Origin: JBCCHY01 sp039028495
GTDB taxonomy: Bacteria; Patescibacteriota; Saccharimonadia; Saccharimonadales; VXPC01
Reading direction: 5' to 3'
Length of the DNA stretch: 35,283 bases
Assembly (NCBI GenBank): GCA_039028495.1
Contig: JBCCHY010000007.1
Location: 1 to 35,283 of the forward strand
The notes beneath the pieces were generated by a model. That model ran no database searches, was not told where the DNA came from, and saw only the letters and a program-made list of their open reading frames with translations. Made by a program: the position numbers and the translations under genes. Positions 7,242-14,949 of this stretch are shown one piece after another (the stretch's first letter is position 1; every line of letters begins with the position of its first letter).

Positions 7242-7871
7242 ATGTGTACGATATGCCCGACAATAACAGCTAGCGATCCCCACGCTTATCGTGCTGAGAT
7301 GGAAGTTGCTTCTCGTCTGAGTGACCGTGTGCATATAGATTTTATGGATAGTGATTTCACAGGTGTGACTAGCATCAATCTGATCCAGGCGTGGATGCCA
7401 GAAGACGTACAGGTGGATCTACACATTATGTACAAAAACCCTACAGAACACATCGAGACGATTGTATCCATGCGACCAGATCTAGCCATTGTGCACGCAG
7501 AAGCCGATGGTGATCTAGCAGCAATGATGGATGAGTTACATGGCTTTGGGATTGACGTCGGGGTAGCACTGCTCCCAGAGACAGAGCCAGCAAATGTCAA
7601 AGAATTAATCCAAAAAAGTGATCATGTACTAATATTCGGTGGCAAACTGGGTCATCACGGCGGTACAGCGCAGCTCGAGCTACTTCACAAAGTTGACGAA
7701 ATAAAACAGATCAATCCGGACGCTGAAATTGCTTGGGATGGTGGGGTTAACGCCCGGAATGCAGGGCAAATAAAATCAGCTGGGGTTATTGTTCTCAATG
7801 TAGGCGGGGCTATACAGCACGCGGATGATCCTGATGCCGCCTACAAAGAACTGATCGAACTTGTCAGCTAA
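7242..7871 (+). CDS. Ribulose-phosphate 3-epimerase-like protein
   Basis: The 209-residue TIM-barrel protein resembles Rpe: N-terminal ICPTITASDPHAY (family ISPSILSADF), VHIDFMD with H31 and D33 as likely metal ligands (family HVDVMDG), VDLHIM with H61, and WDGGVN near the C-terminus with the last metal aspartate, followed by the phosphate-binding VGGAI. The usual PGFGGQ loop reads HHGGTAQ, and it is slightly shorter than a standard Rpe (about 220). It probably epimerises ribulose-5-phosphate to xylulose-5-phosphate, in line with transketolase immediately downstream. A related sugar-phosphate epimerase specificity remains possible because of the altered loop. Start set by the leaderless promoter. 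Confidence 0.82.
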   Translation: MCTICPTITASDPHAYRAEMEVASRLSDRVHIDFMDSDFTGVTSINLIQAWMPEDVQVDLHIMYKNPTEHIETIVSMRPDLAIVHAEADGDLAAMMDELHGFGIDVGVALLPETEPANVKELIQKSDHVLIFGGKLGHHGGTAQLELLHKVDEIKQINPDAEIAWDGGVNARNAGQIKSAGVIVLNVGGAIQHADDPDAAYKELIELVS

Positions 7872-7880
7872 GTAGGCTGC

Positions 7881-7899
7881 TACAAGGAGTGTCCTTGTA
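7881..7899. terminator. Perfect short hairpin after the Rpe-like gene
   Basis: TACAAGGA (7881-7888), three-base loop, TCCTTGTA (7892-7899): a perfect 8-base-pair stem nine bases after the stop codon. It lacks a run of T after the stem, so it may be a weak terminator, an mRNA-protecting hairpin or an operator upstream of the transketolase promoter. Confidence 0.4.
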
Positions 7900-7934
7900 C
7901 GATCACTCTTATGGTTAACCGCACAGTTCTGGTG

Positions 7935-7940
7935 TATAAT
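7935..7940 (+). promoter_or_regulatory. -10 element of the transketolase operon
   Basis: A perfect TATAAT lies 30 bases before the GTG start at 7971. No good -35 is visible at 16-18 bases. The leader of about 24 bases has no clear Shine-Dalgarno sequence. Confidence 0.6.
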
Positions 7941-7970
7941 CATAACCAATATAACGAGTACAAATAAAAA

Positions 7971-8849
7971 GTGGCAAAAGCAAACAACTACAACGCAAAA
8001 AAACGATCGCTTACCGACCTGCAGAAGGTAGCTAATAGTCTACGCAAAGACGTCATAAAGATGCTAGAAGCAGCAGGTAGCGGGCACACTGCCGGGCCAC
8101 TCGGCATGGCAGATATCCTAACAGCACTATATTTTGATGTTATGAAGCACGACCCAAAGAACCCGGACTGGGACGAGCGCGACATATTCGTTCTCAGTAA
8201 TGGTCATACGGTTCCTATCAGGTACGCAGCCATGGCCGAGTCTGGTTATTTTCCAAAAAGCGAACTTAAAACACTCCGCAAACTAGGCTCACGGCTACAA
8301 GGTCACCCAGAGAGACATAAACTGCCAGGTGTCGAACACGTTAGTGGCCCGCTAGGTTCAGGCTTAAGCCAAGCATGTGGTATGGCGTTAGCTATGAAGC
8401 AAAAGGGCCAGAAGCACCGCTGGATTTACTGCATGATGGGAGACGGCGAACTAAATGAGGGCAACATCTGGGAAGCCGCCATGTTCGCCAACAAGTACCA
8501 GCTGGATAACGTCATAGGTATTATCGACCGTAACTACATACAAATAGACGGTGCCACAGAAGACGTCATGCCTCTAGAGGATCTCAAAGCCAAATGGGAG
8601 GCATTTGGCTGGCACGTCCTAGAAATAAACGGCAACGATATTGAGGCCGTGATAGATGCCTGTGCCATGGGCAGAGCCATCATGGACCAGCCGGTAGTTA
8701 TCATTGCCCATACTGTAGCGGGTAAGGGCGTAGAGTTTATGGAGTATGACTTCCACTGGCATGGTATGCCCCCTAACCATGAACAGGCAAAAGAAGCGAT
8801 GAAAGAGTTGCGATCTCTCGGCGGAAAAATTACTGGAGAGCATGAGTAA
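7971..8849 (+). CDS. Transketolase, N-terminal subunit
   Basis: This 292-residue protein is the thiamine-diphosphate-binding half of a split transketolase. H39 in SGHTAG and H79 in SNGHTVP correspond to conserved active-site histidines, and GDGELNEG (157-164) followed by about 25 residues and DRN is the thiamine diphosphate/Mg2+ motif. The enzyme moves two-carbon units between sugar phosphates. The TAA stop overlaps the ATG of the second subunit by one base, so both are made in a coupled way and should assemble into a heterotetramer, as known for split transketolases. The start GTG is read MAKANNYNAK, a basic N-terminus without signal. Confidence 0.95.
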   Translation: MAKANNYNAKKRSLTDLQKVANSLRKDVIKMLEAAGSGHTAGPLGMADILTALYFDVMKHDPKNPDWDERDIFVLSNGHTVPIRYAAMAESGYFPKSELKTLRKLGSRLQGHPERHKLPGVEHVSGPLGSGLSQACGMALAMKQKGQKHRWIYCMMGDGELNEGNIWEAAMFANKYQLDNVIGIIDRNYIQIDGATEDVMPLEDLKAKWEAFGWHVLEINGNDIEAVIDACAMGRAIMDQPVVIIAHTVAGKGVEFMEYDFHWHGMPPNHEQAKEAMKELRSLGGKITGEHE

Positions 8850-9835
8850 TGACTGACAAAAAATACCATTTGCAGGACATAACTAAAGATAATCCCCGCG
8901 AAGCTCTGAGGGCAGGTTTCGGTGATGGGCTTAAAGAAGCCGGCGATAGAGATGAAAACGTCGTTGCGCTATGCGCCGACCTTACGGGCTCTACTAAAAT
9001 GAGTGTATTTCAAGAAGCGCATCCAGATAGGTTTTACGAAGTAGGTATAGCAGAGCAGAACCTCGTCACTGTGAGTAGCGGTATGGCCAGCCAAGGGCTT
9101 ATCCCATTCTGTAGCTCGTACGCAGCATTTAGCCCAGGGCGTAACTGGGAGCAGATAAGGACGACCATATGTCTGAACGATCAGCCGGTCAAGATTATCG
9201 GATCCCACGCCGGCGTAAGTGTCGGCCCAGACGGTGCGACACACCAAATGCTAGAAGATATGGCTATCATGAGAGCACTCCCAAATATGGTTGTTATTGC
9301 CCCAGGTGACCGAGAGGAAGCGCGCAAGGCTACACTAGCTATGGCCGAAGACAGTAGGCCGAACTATATGCGTCTAGCTCGGGAGTCAACACATGTTTTT
9401 ACGACCGACAAGACGCCGTTTGAGATCGGCAAGGCATATGTGTACACGCCTGGACAGGACATCACTGTGGTAGCAACAGGCCCACTCACGTTTCAGGCGC
9501 TGCTTGCTGCTGAGTCGCTCTGGAACGAAGGCATCGATGTAGAGGTGATCCACTGTCCGACCATTAAGCCGCTCGATGCCGCCACGATATTAACCAGTGT
9601 TGAAAAGACAGGCTGCGTTGTAACTATCGAAGAGCACCAGATAACAGGTGGGCTCGGAGGCGCAGTCGCCGAACTACTAGCAGAGCATCATCCCGCGCAT
9701 ATGAAGCGCATCGGGGTCAAAGACCGTTTTGGTGAGAGTGGTACACCAGACGAGTTACTAGAACATTTCGGCTTAACGTACAAAGAAGTAATCATTGCAG
9801 TCCACGAAGTCCTAGGACGCTCAGGTAAAAAATAG
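8849..9835 (+). CDS. Transketolase, C-terminal subunit
   Basis: The 328-residue partner carries the pyrimidine-binding domain, with the catalytic glutamate E69 in GIAEQNLVTVSSGMA, and the C-terminal transketolase domain (ITVVATGPLTFQALLAAESL; TIEEHQITGGLGGAVAELL). It corresponds to the second half of full-length transketolase and shares the layout of 1-deoxyxylulose-5-phosphate synthase C-termini, but the split form and the pentose-phosphate neighbours favour transketolase. It starts inside the TAATGA junction with the N-terminal gene. The 3' end converges with the unknown minus-strand gene after 15 bases. Confidence 0.95.
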   Translation: MTDKKYHLQDITKDNPREALRAGFGDGLKEAGDRDENVVALCADLTGSTKMSVFQEAHPDRFYEVGIAEQNLVTVSSGMASQGLIPFCSSYAAFSPGRNWEQIRTTICLNDQPVKIIGSHAGVSVGPDGATHQMLEDMAIMRALPNMVVIAPGDREEARKATLAMAEDSRPNYMRLARESTHVFTTDKTPFEIGKAYVYTPGQDITVVATGPLTFQALLAAESLWNEGIDVEVIHCPTIKPLDAATILTSVEKTGCVVTIEEHQITGGLGGAVAELLAEHHPAHMKRIGVKDRFGESGTPDELLEHFGLTYKEVIIAVHEVLGRSGKK

Positions 9836-9850
9836 TTTAACCAGAAAAGC

Positions 9851-10801
9851 TTAAAAAGCTTCGTCTGTCAGATCACCGTGTGGGTTAAGAGCAAGTAAGA
9901 TTCTCTCGGCAACGTGCTCTAGCATGGCACGTGAGTAGCCAGTTAGTCTTTCGTCTCTCTCGTTAGTCTTGATTCTGATGCCAGGACAGTTCTCCCCATC
10001 ATTTTGGAACCATCCATCTCGACCGAGGCTACTTATCTGCAACCTACCTTGCCTAAACTGTAGGTTGTACTTCCGCAGCCCCTGTTTGTTATCTCTGCTG
10101 GTGGTCAGTCTGAGGTTGTGAGATGTTAGTTTAAATTCATGCTGGTCTAAATTCGCCTTGGCATGCTTAATCGCCCTTGAAACTTGTTCATCGGTTAAGC
10201 CTTTAGGGATTTGCAGTCTTAAGCTTTCAGGGTAGAGCAGAAATCCCTCTGCTAGTTCGATGACTTCTTCCGGGGCTGTTGGTCCCTCCTCTTGTGGTAG
10301 CTCTTGTTTTGACACTGGCTTTGGCTCTTTGTGTTTACAGATATCCACAACTGTTGCAGAAAGTTCACCCAGGTTTATATCTGGATCTAGCTCTTCTGCA
10401 CTACTGTGAACTTCAAGCCCGTCGATACTGTTAGGGCGCCGCATGCTTCTAACATCCGTCATAAGTGGGGAGCCGGCCGACGTATCGAGACCGCTAAAGT
10501 AAAGCTGCTGAGAATTCTCCTCGGAGCCAAATGTTACTAGTATGCCGAGAGTATCATTTGCGATAGAGCAGACACCTTGCTCATCCGTGTAGTGTCTAAG
10601 TAGCCATTTAGGAGGTGCAGCGAGCTGTCTGTAGGATATCTCATGCGCTAAAGGAGTGCCTGTTGACAGTGCGCTCCACCTGCGTGGGCTATTTTCTGGT
10701 GAGATCCGGGGCTGCGCTATGTCTTCCAGCGCGATAACTAGTGCGGTAAGTGCCTTTGTAGAGCCTGTCCTATCCGAGAAGAGAATTTCATGTTTAGTCA
10801 T
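9851..10801 (-). CDS. Unknown cytoplasmic protein, 316 residues
   Basis: I do not recognise this protein. It has no signal peptide and no membrane helix. Residues 1-150 are mixed alpha/beta; a proline/glutamate-rich stretch (about 160-180, KEPKPVSKQELPQEEGP) separates them from a second region with EGFLLYPESLRLQIPKGLTDEQVSRAIKHAKANLDQ and a basic C-terminal part (about 225-290). The layout suggests two domains joined by a flexible linker. The promoter has TATAAT (10809-10814 on this strand) seven bases before the ATG, one of the leaderless set, which supports the start and the reality of the gene. It is divergent from the aldolase gene, with 84 bases between the starts. Confidence 0.8.
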   Translation of the reverse strand: MTKHEILFSDRTGSTKALTALVIALEDIAQPRISPENSPRRWSALSTGTPLAHEISYRQLAAPPKWLLRHYTDEQGVCSIANDTLGILVTFGSEENSQQLYFSGLDTSAGSPLMTDVRSMRRPNSIDGLEVHSSAEELDPDINLGELSATVVDICKHKEPKPVSKQELPQEEGPTAPEEVIELAEGFLLYPESLRLQIPKGLTDEQVSRAIKHAKANLDQHEFKLTSHNLRLTTSRDNKQGLRKYNLQFRQGRLQISSLGRDGWFQNDGENCPGIRIKTNERDERLTGYSRAMLEHVAERILLALNPHGDLTDEAF

Positions 10802-10808
10802 ACGAGCA

Positions 10809-10814
10809 ATTATA
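10809..10814 (-). promoter_or_regulatory. Leaderless promoter of the 316-residue unknown
   Basis: On the minus strand TATAAT is followed by seven bases and then the ATG at 10801. It lies back to back with the aldolase promoter. Confidence 0.65.
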
Positions 10815-10848
10815 CGTATCTCGTGGGATGCATAAAAGCATAAGAGGA

Positions 10849-10877
10849 TTGGTTTTTTGGTAACTCTTATGTAACAA
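10849..10877 (+). promoter_or_regulatory. Probable promoter of the aldolase gene
   Basis: TTGGTT (10849-10854), 17 bases, TAACAA (10872-10877), then eight bases to the ATG. The -10 is weaker than others here; the short distance would again give almost no leader. Confidence 0.45.
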
Positions 10878-10885
10878 TAGCGACC

Positions 10886-11821
10886 ATGAGTTTAACCCTA
10901 AAACAAATACGTACTAACTGCGCACAAGCCAGAGAGCTGATGGCTAGAGCTCGCAGCGAGAAATTCGCGGTTGGTGCGTTCAATATAGATAACCAAGAAA
11001 CACTAATTGCTATATGCCGTGCAGCGCAGAAGTTCGACGCACCCGTCATGGTCGAGATCAGTGCCGGAGAAGCAAAGGCGCTAGGTATTCAGAATGTTCG
11101 TGACATGGTCGATAACTACATCGCTGAGTACGGTATCGAGATGTATATAAATCTCGATCACAGCCCTTCTGTCGAGAATGCAAAAGAGGCGATTGATGCA
11201 GGTTATGAGTTCATCCATATCGATATTTCTCAAGCGCACAAGGACGATCCAGAACCGCTACCTGATGAGGAGATAATCGCAGCAACGAGGGAGGTCGTAG
11301 AGTATGCTCGAGTTATATCAGGCGCGCTAGTTGAGAGCGAGCCACATTACTTTGGTGGGTCCAGTAATGTTCATGATGAGGCTTTTGACTACGAGGAGAT
11401 AAAAAAGACGTTCAGCACGCCCGAGGGCACCAGGGCGTTTATCGACGCAACAGGTATCGACACCTTCGCAGCAGCTGTTGGCAACCTGCACGGAAGCTAT
11501 CCAGTGCCAAAGGTGTTAGATCTAGATCTGCTTCAGCAGATTAGGGACGCTATGCCTGAGCACTGCAACATTAGTCTGCATGGTGGTTCAGGTACCCCGG
11601 GCCACTTCTTTGAGGATGCAGTACGGATTGGTGTGAGCAAAATCAACATTAACAGCGATATGCGAAAAGCATTTAGAAATACACTCGAACGAGAGCTTCA
11701 GGAGCACCCTGACCAGTTCGCAGTCATGAAGCTCATGGGCGAGGTCAAAGACGCCGTTCAAGCAGTAGTAGAAGAGAAGCTCCAAAGCTATAACTCCAGT
11801 GGCAAAGCGAACAAAGGGTAG
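10886..11821 (+). CDS. Class II fructose-bisphosphate aldolase
   Basis: The 311-residue protein has the zinc-aldolase motifs in order: NLDHSPS with D91 and zinc ligand H92, an acidic segment ALVESE around 148-152, VGNLHGSY with zinc ligand H202, SLHGGSG with H232, and KININSD (252-258) with the substrate-binding asparagine. Class II aldolases split fructose-1,6-bisphosphate into dihydroxyacetone phosphate and glyceraldehyde-3-phosphate; tagatose-bisphosphate is an alternative substrate in the same family. The next gene, a PfkB-type kinase, begins just after its stop, so the pair could act in sequence: phosphorylation of a ketohexose phosphate, then cleavage. GAPDH at 4613 uses the product. 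Confidence 0.92.
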   Translation: MSLTLKQIRTNCAQARELMARARSEKFAVGAFNIDNQETLIAICRAAQKFDAPVMVEISAGEAKALGIQNVRDMVDNYIAEYGIEMYINLDHSPSVENAKEAIDAGYEFIHIDISQAHKDDPEPLPDEEIIAATREVVEYARVISGALVESEPHYFGGSSNVHDEAFDYEEIKKTFSTPEGTRAFIDATGIDTFAAAVGNLHGSYPVPKVLDLDLLQQIRDAMPEHCNISLHGGSGTPGHFFEDAVRIGVSKININSDMRKAFRNTLERELQEHPDQFAVMKLMGEVKDAVQAVVEEKLQSYNSSGKANKG

Positions 11822-11822
11822 T

Positions 11823-12797
11823 GTGGTGAAACAAGACGAGCGAGTACATGTGCTATCAGTCGGAGCTGCTACGCAGGATGTGTATTTGCAAGGAGATATC
11901 TTGACGCCGGTCAACGAGCATGGGGACTACTTTATAGAACTACATCTCGGGGATAAGCTTTATCTAGATAGCTCGACATATAGTACAGGCGGCAATGCGT
12001 GCAACGCCGCCGTAACATTTGCGCGCCAAGGTCTACATAGTAGCTTTGTCGGTGCCGTAGGGGATGACCCTGCGGGGCTAGCTGTTATGAAGCAATTCGC
12101 TGACGAGCATATAGATACCACCTACACCACAGTAGCCAAGGGTCTAAAGACTGGTTATTCAGTAATACTGCTAGCCCCTGGTGGCGAGCGGACAATCCTC
12201 CGTGTAAAGGGCGAAACAGAGGCTGATATGGGCCACGAAGACTTTTTCACCCATCTAGACTGCGATTGGCTGTATCTATCATCTATCGGCACGTTTGAGC
12301 TAACAACAAAAGTGATCGAACATGCTGCCGAGCAAGGAGTCAAGATGGCCTTTAATCCCGGGACACTGGACCTAAAAGAGCCGGAGAAACTCAAACCGCT
12401 AATAGGCAAAGTAGATATCATGGCTCTTAACAAAGAAGAAACAGCTACGATGTACCCAGGCAACAACATGCAGGAGCTGGCTATAGCAGCCGCGAAAGAG
12501 TCCGGAGTAGTAGCAGTGGTCAGTGACGGCCCCAATGGGGTTGCTGTATGCGACGGGCAGAGTTTATACGTAGCCGGTATGTACGAAGATGTACCCGTTA
12601 TCGACCGCCTAGGTGCTGGTGATGCATTCGGCAGTGGGTTTACTGCTATGTACGCCCAGGGGAAATCTATCGAGGAGTGTATCACCTTTGCTAGCGCCAA
12701 CAGTACCAGTGTCGTTCAACACATAGGTGCCAAGCCAGGCATTTTGCACGCTGATGCAGAACTCCACGACATGCCCATCCAAGTCATGAATTTGTAG
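11823..12797 (+). CDS. PfkB-family (ribokinase-like) sugar or nucleoside kinase
   Basis: The protein (324 residues from this GTG) is a ribokinase-fold kinase. It shows GGNACNAAVTFARQG (family signature 1 and sugar-binding region, from about residue 56), GDDPAG, and the catalytic DRLGAGDAFGSGF with GAGD at about 264-267. Family members phosphorylate ribose, fructose, fructose-6-phosphate, adenosine and others; the sequence alone does not fix the substrate. Its place directly after fructose-bisphosphate aldolase suggests a hexose or hexose-phosphate kinase. Start choice: GTG 11823 or 11826 immediately follow the aldolase stop; an upstream GTG at 11799 would overlap the aldolase gene by 23 bases and lacks a ribosome-binding sequence. 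Confidence 0.88.
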   Translation: MVKQDERVHVLSVGAATQDVYLQGDILTPVNEHGDYFIELHLGDKLYLDSSTYSTGGNACNAAVTFARQGLHSSFVGAVGDDPAGLAVMKQFADEHIDTTYTTVAKGLKTGYSVILLAPGGERTILRVKGETEADMGHEDFFTHLDCDWLYLSSIGTFELTTKVIEHAAEQGVKMAFNPGTLDLKEPEKLKPLIGKVDIMALNKEETATMYPGNNMQELAIAAAKESGVVAVVSDGPNGVAVCDGQSLYVAGMYEDVPVIDRLGAGDAFGSGFTAMYAQGKSIEECITFASANSTSVVQHIGAKPGILHADAELHDMPIQVMNL

Positions 12798-12820
12798 TAG
12801 TGGGTATCCAGTGTTATGAT
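12792..12820 (+). promoter_or_regulatory. Leaderless promoter of the lipoprotein gene
   Basis: TTGTAG (12792-12797), 17 bases, TATGAT (12815-12820), six bases, GTG at 12827. The -35 overlaps the stop of the kinase gene. This argues for the start at 12827 rather than an upstream GTG at 12800. Confidence 0.6.
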
Positions 12821-12826
12821 TTTGTC

Positions 12827-13621
12827 GTGAGACGCGACGCTTATAAGCTACCACGAGCTATCCAGGGCCTCAGTTTATCTATACTTCTATTACTTGGCTG
12901 CGCCAGTGCCTCAGAACCAGTCGGAGGCATCGATCGTGAAGAAGCGACACCAGTAGAAGTTACTTCCGTGCCAACTCCAGTTAATGATGTGAACAGTTCT
13001 GGATCAGAAGATCTATCAAGGTTACCGTTAGGGGCTAATGAGATGGAGGCTGCGGAAATGCTCCGGTTAATGGACGCCTCAGAGGACATAGAGAGGGTGC
13101 TTCAGAGTGGCTCTGCAGTTACCTATTTGCCTAGTTTCTGCATTGGGTACATGAATGATGGAGTTGCAGAAGTTGTGAGGAGCCCCATACTGAACAGCTA
13201 CGTCCATCCATACACAAACGAAGACCCTCTTATACTGAATCCTATAACTCTGTACTCCATAGATGCTGGTAGTGTTACGCTGCGTGCAGCACAGATGAAC
13301 ATTGTCTCTTCTGGCGACGGAACGACAGTTGTAAGCAGCAATCACCCTCAACTAGAAGGCTTATTCGTGTATGACGGCTCAGAACTACATTTACCCTCAA
13401 ACACTGCAGAGTGGCAGCAGGAGCATGGCTTCTTTACAAGTGAGCGGCTAGCTAGCATTTCTACGCTTGGAGGTATAGCTAATATCCAGAATAGTGCTAG
13501 CAGGGTAGGTGTATTCATAGCCTCTGAAGAGTTGATTGTAGATAGTAATCTACAAGAGCCTGCAATAATGTCATTAATGACAAATCTAGGTTGTTTCCCG
13601 GGGCCGGCAGTTGAGATCTAG
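12827..13621 (+). CDS. Putative lipoprotein of unknown function
   Basis: From the GTG at 12827 the 264-residue protein begins with a basic n-region (MRRDAYKLPR), a hydrophobic stretch LSLSILLLLG and then a cysteine (LLGC), which together resemble a type II (lipoprotein) signal peptide. A linker rich in S, T, P, V, E and D follows, to about residue 65. The remainder, about 200 residues, contains two conserved-looking cysteines (FCIGYM and NLGCFPG), which could form a disulfide outside the membrane. I recognise no family. It is preceded by its own promoter and followed by 89 bases without an obvious terminator. Surface exposure is inferred. Confidence 0.75.
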   Translation: MRRDAYKLPRAIQGLSLSILLLLGCASASEPVGGIDREEATPVEVTSVPTPVNDVNSSGSEDLSRLPLGANEMEAAEMLRLMDASEDIERVLQSGSAVTYLPSFCIGYMNDGVAEVVRSPILNSYVHPYTNEDPLILNPITLYSIDAGSVTLRAAQMNIVSSGDGTTVVSSNHPQLEGLFVYDGSELHLPSNTAEWQQEHGFFTSERLASISTLGGIANIQNSASRVGVFIASEELIVDSNLQEPAIMSLMTNLGCFPGPAVEI

Positions 13622-13691
13622 CTTTAAGAGCTGTAATTGTAGATAACTTCTTCACTCTACTGTTAATACTCTACATTCTTGATACCGCTTA

Positions 13692-13700
13692 TGCTAAAAT
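13692..13700 (+). promoter_or_regulatory. Extended -10 promoter
   Basis: TGCTAAAAT (TGn plus TAAAAT at 13695-13700) lies ten bases before the ATG at 13711, giving a leader of only a few bases. Confidence 0.55.
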
Positions 13701-13710
13701 TGGACGCAAC

Positions 13711-14949
13711 ATGTCAAAAGTTATTTCAGATCTGCTCTATGCAGAAGAGCCACTATTTAGCATCAGTCTGCGCCAACTAGAAGAGCGTAGCGGGCACCCA
13801 AGCGTTGATGTACGATTAACAGCCGAGATAATCGGCAAGGTGCGTATGAAAACGGAGGAGCTCGGTCTAGACCCCGATGACACCACAGGCGCAGAGCTTT
13901 ATAAAGCACTGGTGGCAAAGATCAAAGAGCACAATGATCATCTGCGAGATGCCATAGGTGGATCAGCAGAAGATACCGTGACTGATCTCATACCAAAGAT
14001 CAAAACAGTAGCTGATAAAACAGATGTACCCAAAGACTGCTGGGTGATGAAAAAGAGCGTTGCAAAACGTTTCCTAAAAGAAACTCCGCCACCACAGATG
14101 ATGGAGCTGCTCGGCTACAAGAGTATCGATAGCATGCTAAAGAACGAGAATATCTTTGAGCTTTTCGGAGCACTGAGGTTTTCCGAGGGCGGCGAGTGGC
14201 TAAACGAGTTTAACGAAAAATACAAAACGCTAACCCCGAGTGACTTTGAGACACGCCAAATAGAGATCGTCATTATGCCAGAGCGTTGGGCAGATATGGC
14301 CGAAGGGTTCGTACACAAGAAAAAGCACAACATCACACATAGTAAAGAGATGGGCTGCATCATCATGCTGCCTGTGAAGGTCGATCACCTGGATGGCATA
14401 ACTCTCTGGGCTACTAGTCTGCTGTTCCACTACCTGAACGAAGTACGTCTATACAGCTCGTTTTTCAAAATGCAGCAGGTTAAAGCGAACTTTGGCGAGA
14501 TATTTGTCAACACTCTCATAGCGGATCCATCAGAGGCAGCGGTTATGGCAGGCAACAATGTACATTGGCGTGTGATCCAGCGCTATTTCGGCAAGCTAGA
14601 GAATGAGGTTCATCCCGAAGTGTTCCAGCCACATGTTCAGCCAGAGGATCTACACTGGCGGCATGCAGAAGAAGTCCTTTATAAAATAGCTCCAGAGCTA
14701 GAATTCTGGAAAGACCTCGATTTTGTAGGTGTTATGCATGGCAAACGACCAGTTACATTCAACATGATGGACGTTGCCGCTAGCTTTACTAACAAAACTC
14801 CGTACGCAAAACGCGAGATATATCACTTCCAAGAAGCACTATGGAACGAAGTCTTCATACGCTACATGGGTCAAGACGTACTAGAAGAGCAGATACTAAA
14901 GCAGCTCGATAACGATTTAATAGAACCAGAACACCTGGAGGCACACTAA
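13711..14949 (+). CDS. Unknown 412-residue protein paired with a LOG-family gene
   Basis: I cannot assign a function. The protein is soluble, acidic to neutral, with no signal or membrane helix. The N-terminal 90 residues contain LGLDPDDTTGAELYKAL, a helix-rich, SAP-like-looking segment; the centre (about 170-300) has alternating strands and helices (IEIVIMPERWADMAEGF; EMGCIIMLPVKVDHLDG; ITLWATSLLFHYLNEVRLYSSFF). It resembles, from memory, hypothetical proteins seen in Saccharibacteria genomes; this needs a search. The LOG-family gene starts directly after its stop with GGAGG (14937-14941) inside its last codons, so the two form a translationally coupled pair. It has a short-leader promoter. 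Confidence 0.82.
   Translation: MSKVISDLLYAEEPLFSISLRQLEERSGHPSVDVRLTAEIIGKVRMKTEELGLDPDDTTGAELYKALVAKIKEHNDHLRDAIGGSAEDTVTDLIPKIKTVADKTDVPKDCWVMKKSVAKRFLKETPPPQMMELLGYKSIDSMLKNENIFELFGALRFSEGGEWLNEFNEKYKTLTPSDFETRQIEIVIMPERWADMAEGFVHKKKHNITHSKEMGCIIMLPVKVDHLDGITLWATSLLFHYLNEVRLYSSFFKMQQVKANFGEIFVNTLIADPSEAAVMAGNNVHWRVIQRYFGKLENEVHPEVFQPHVQPEDLHWRHAEEVLYKIAPELEFWKDLDFVGVMHGKRPVTFNMMDVAASFTNKTPYAKREIYHFQEALWNEVFIRYMGQDVLEEQILKQLDNDLIEPEHLEAH

Noticed and set aside
9847..9861. AAGCTT-AAA-AAGCTT hairpin at the end of the transketolase operon
   Set aside because: The stem is short and A/T-rich, it lies in the end of the opposite gene and no T-run follows; not enough for a terminator call.
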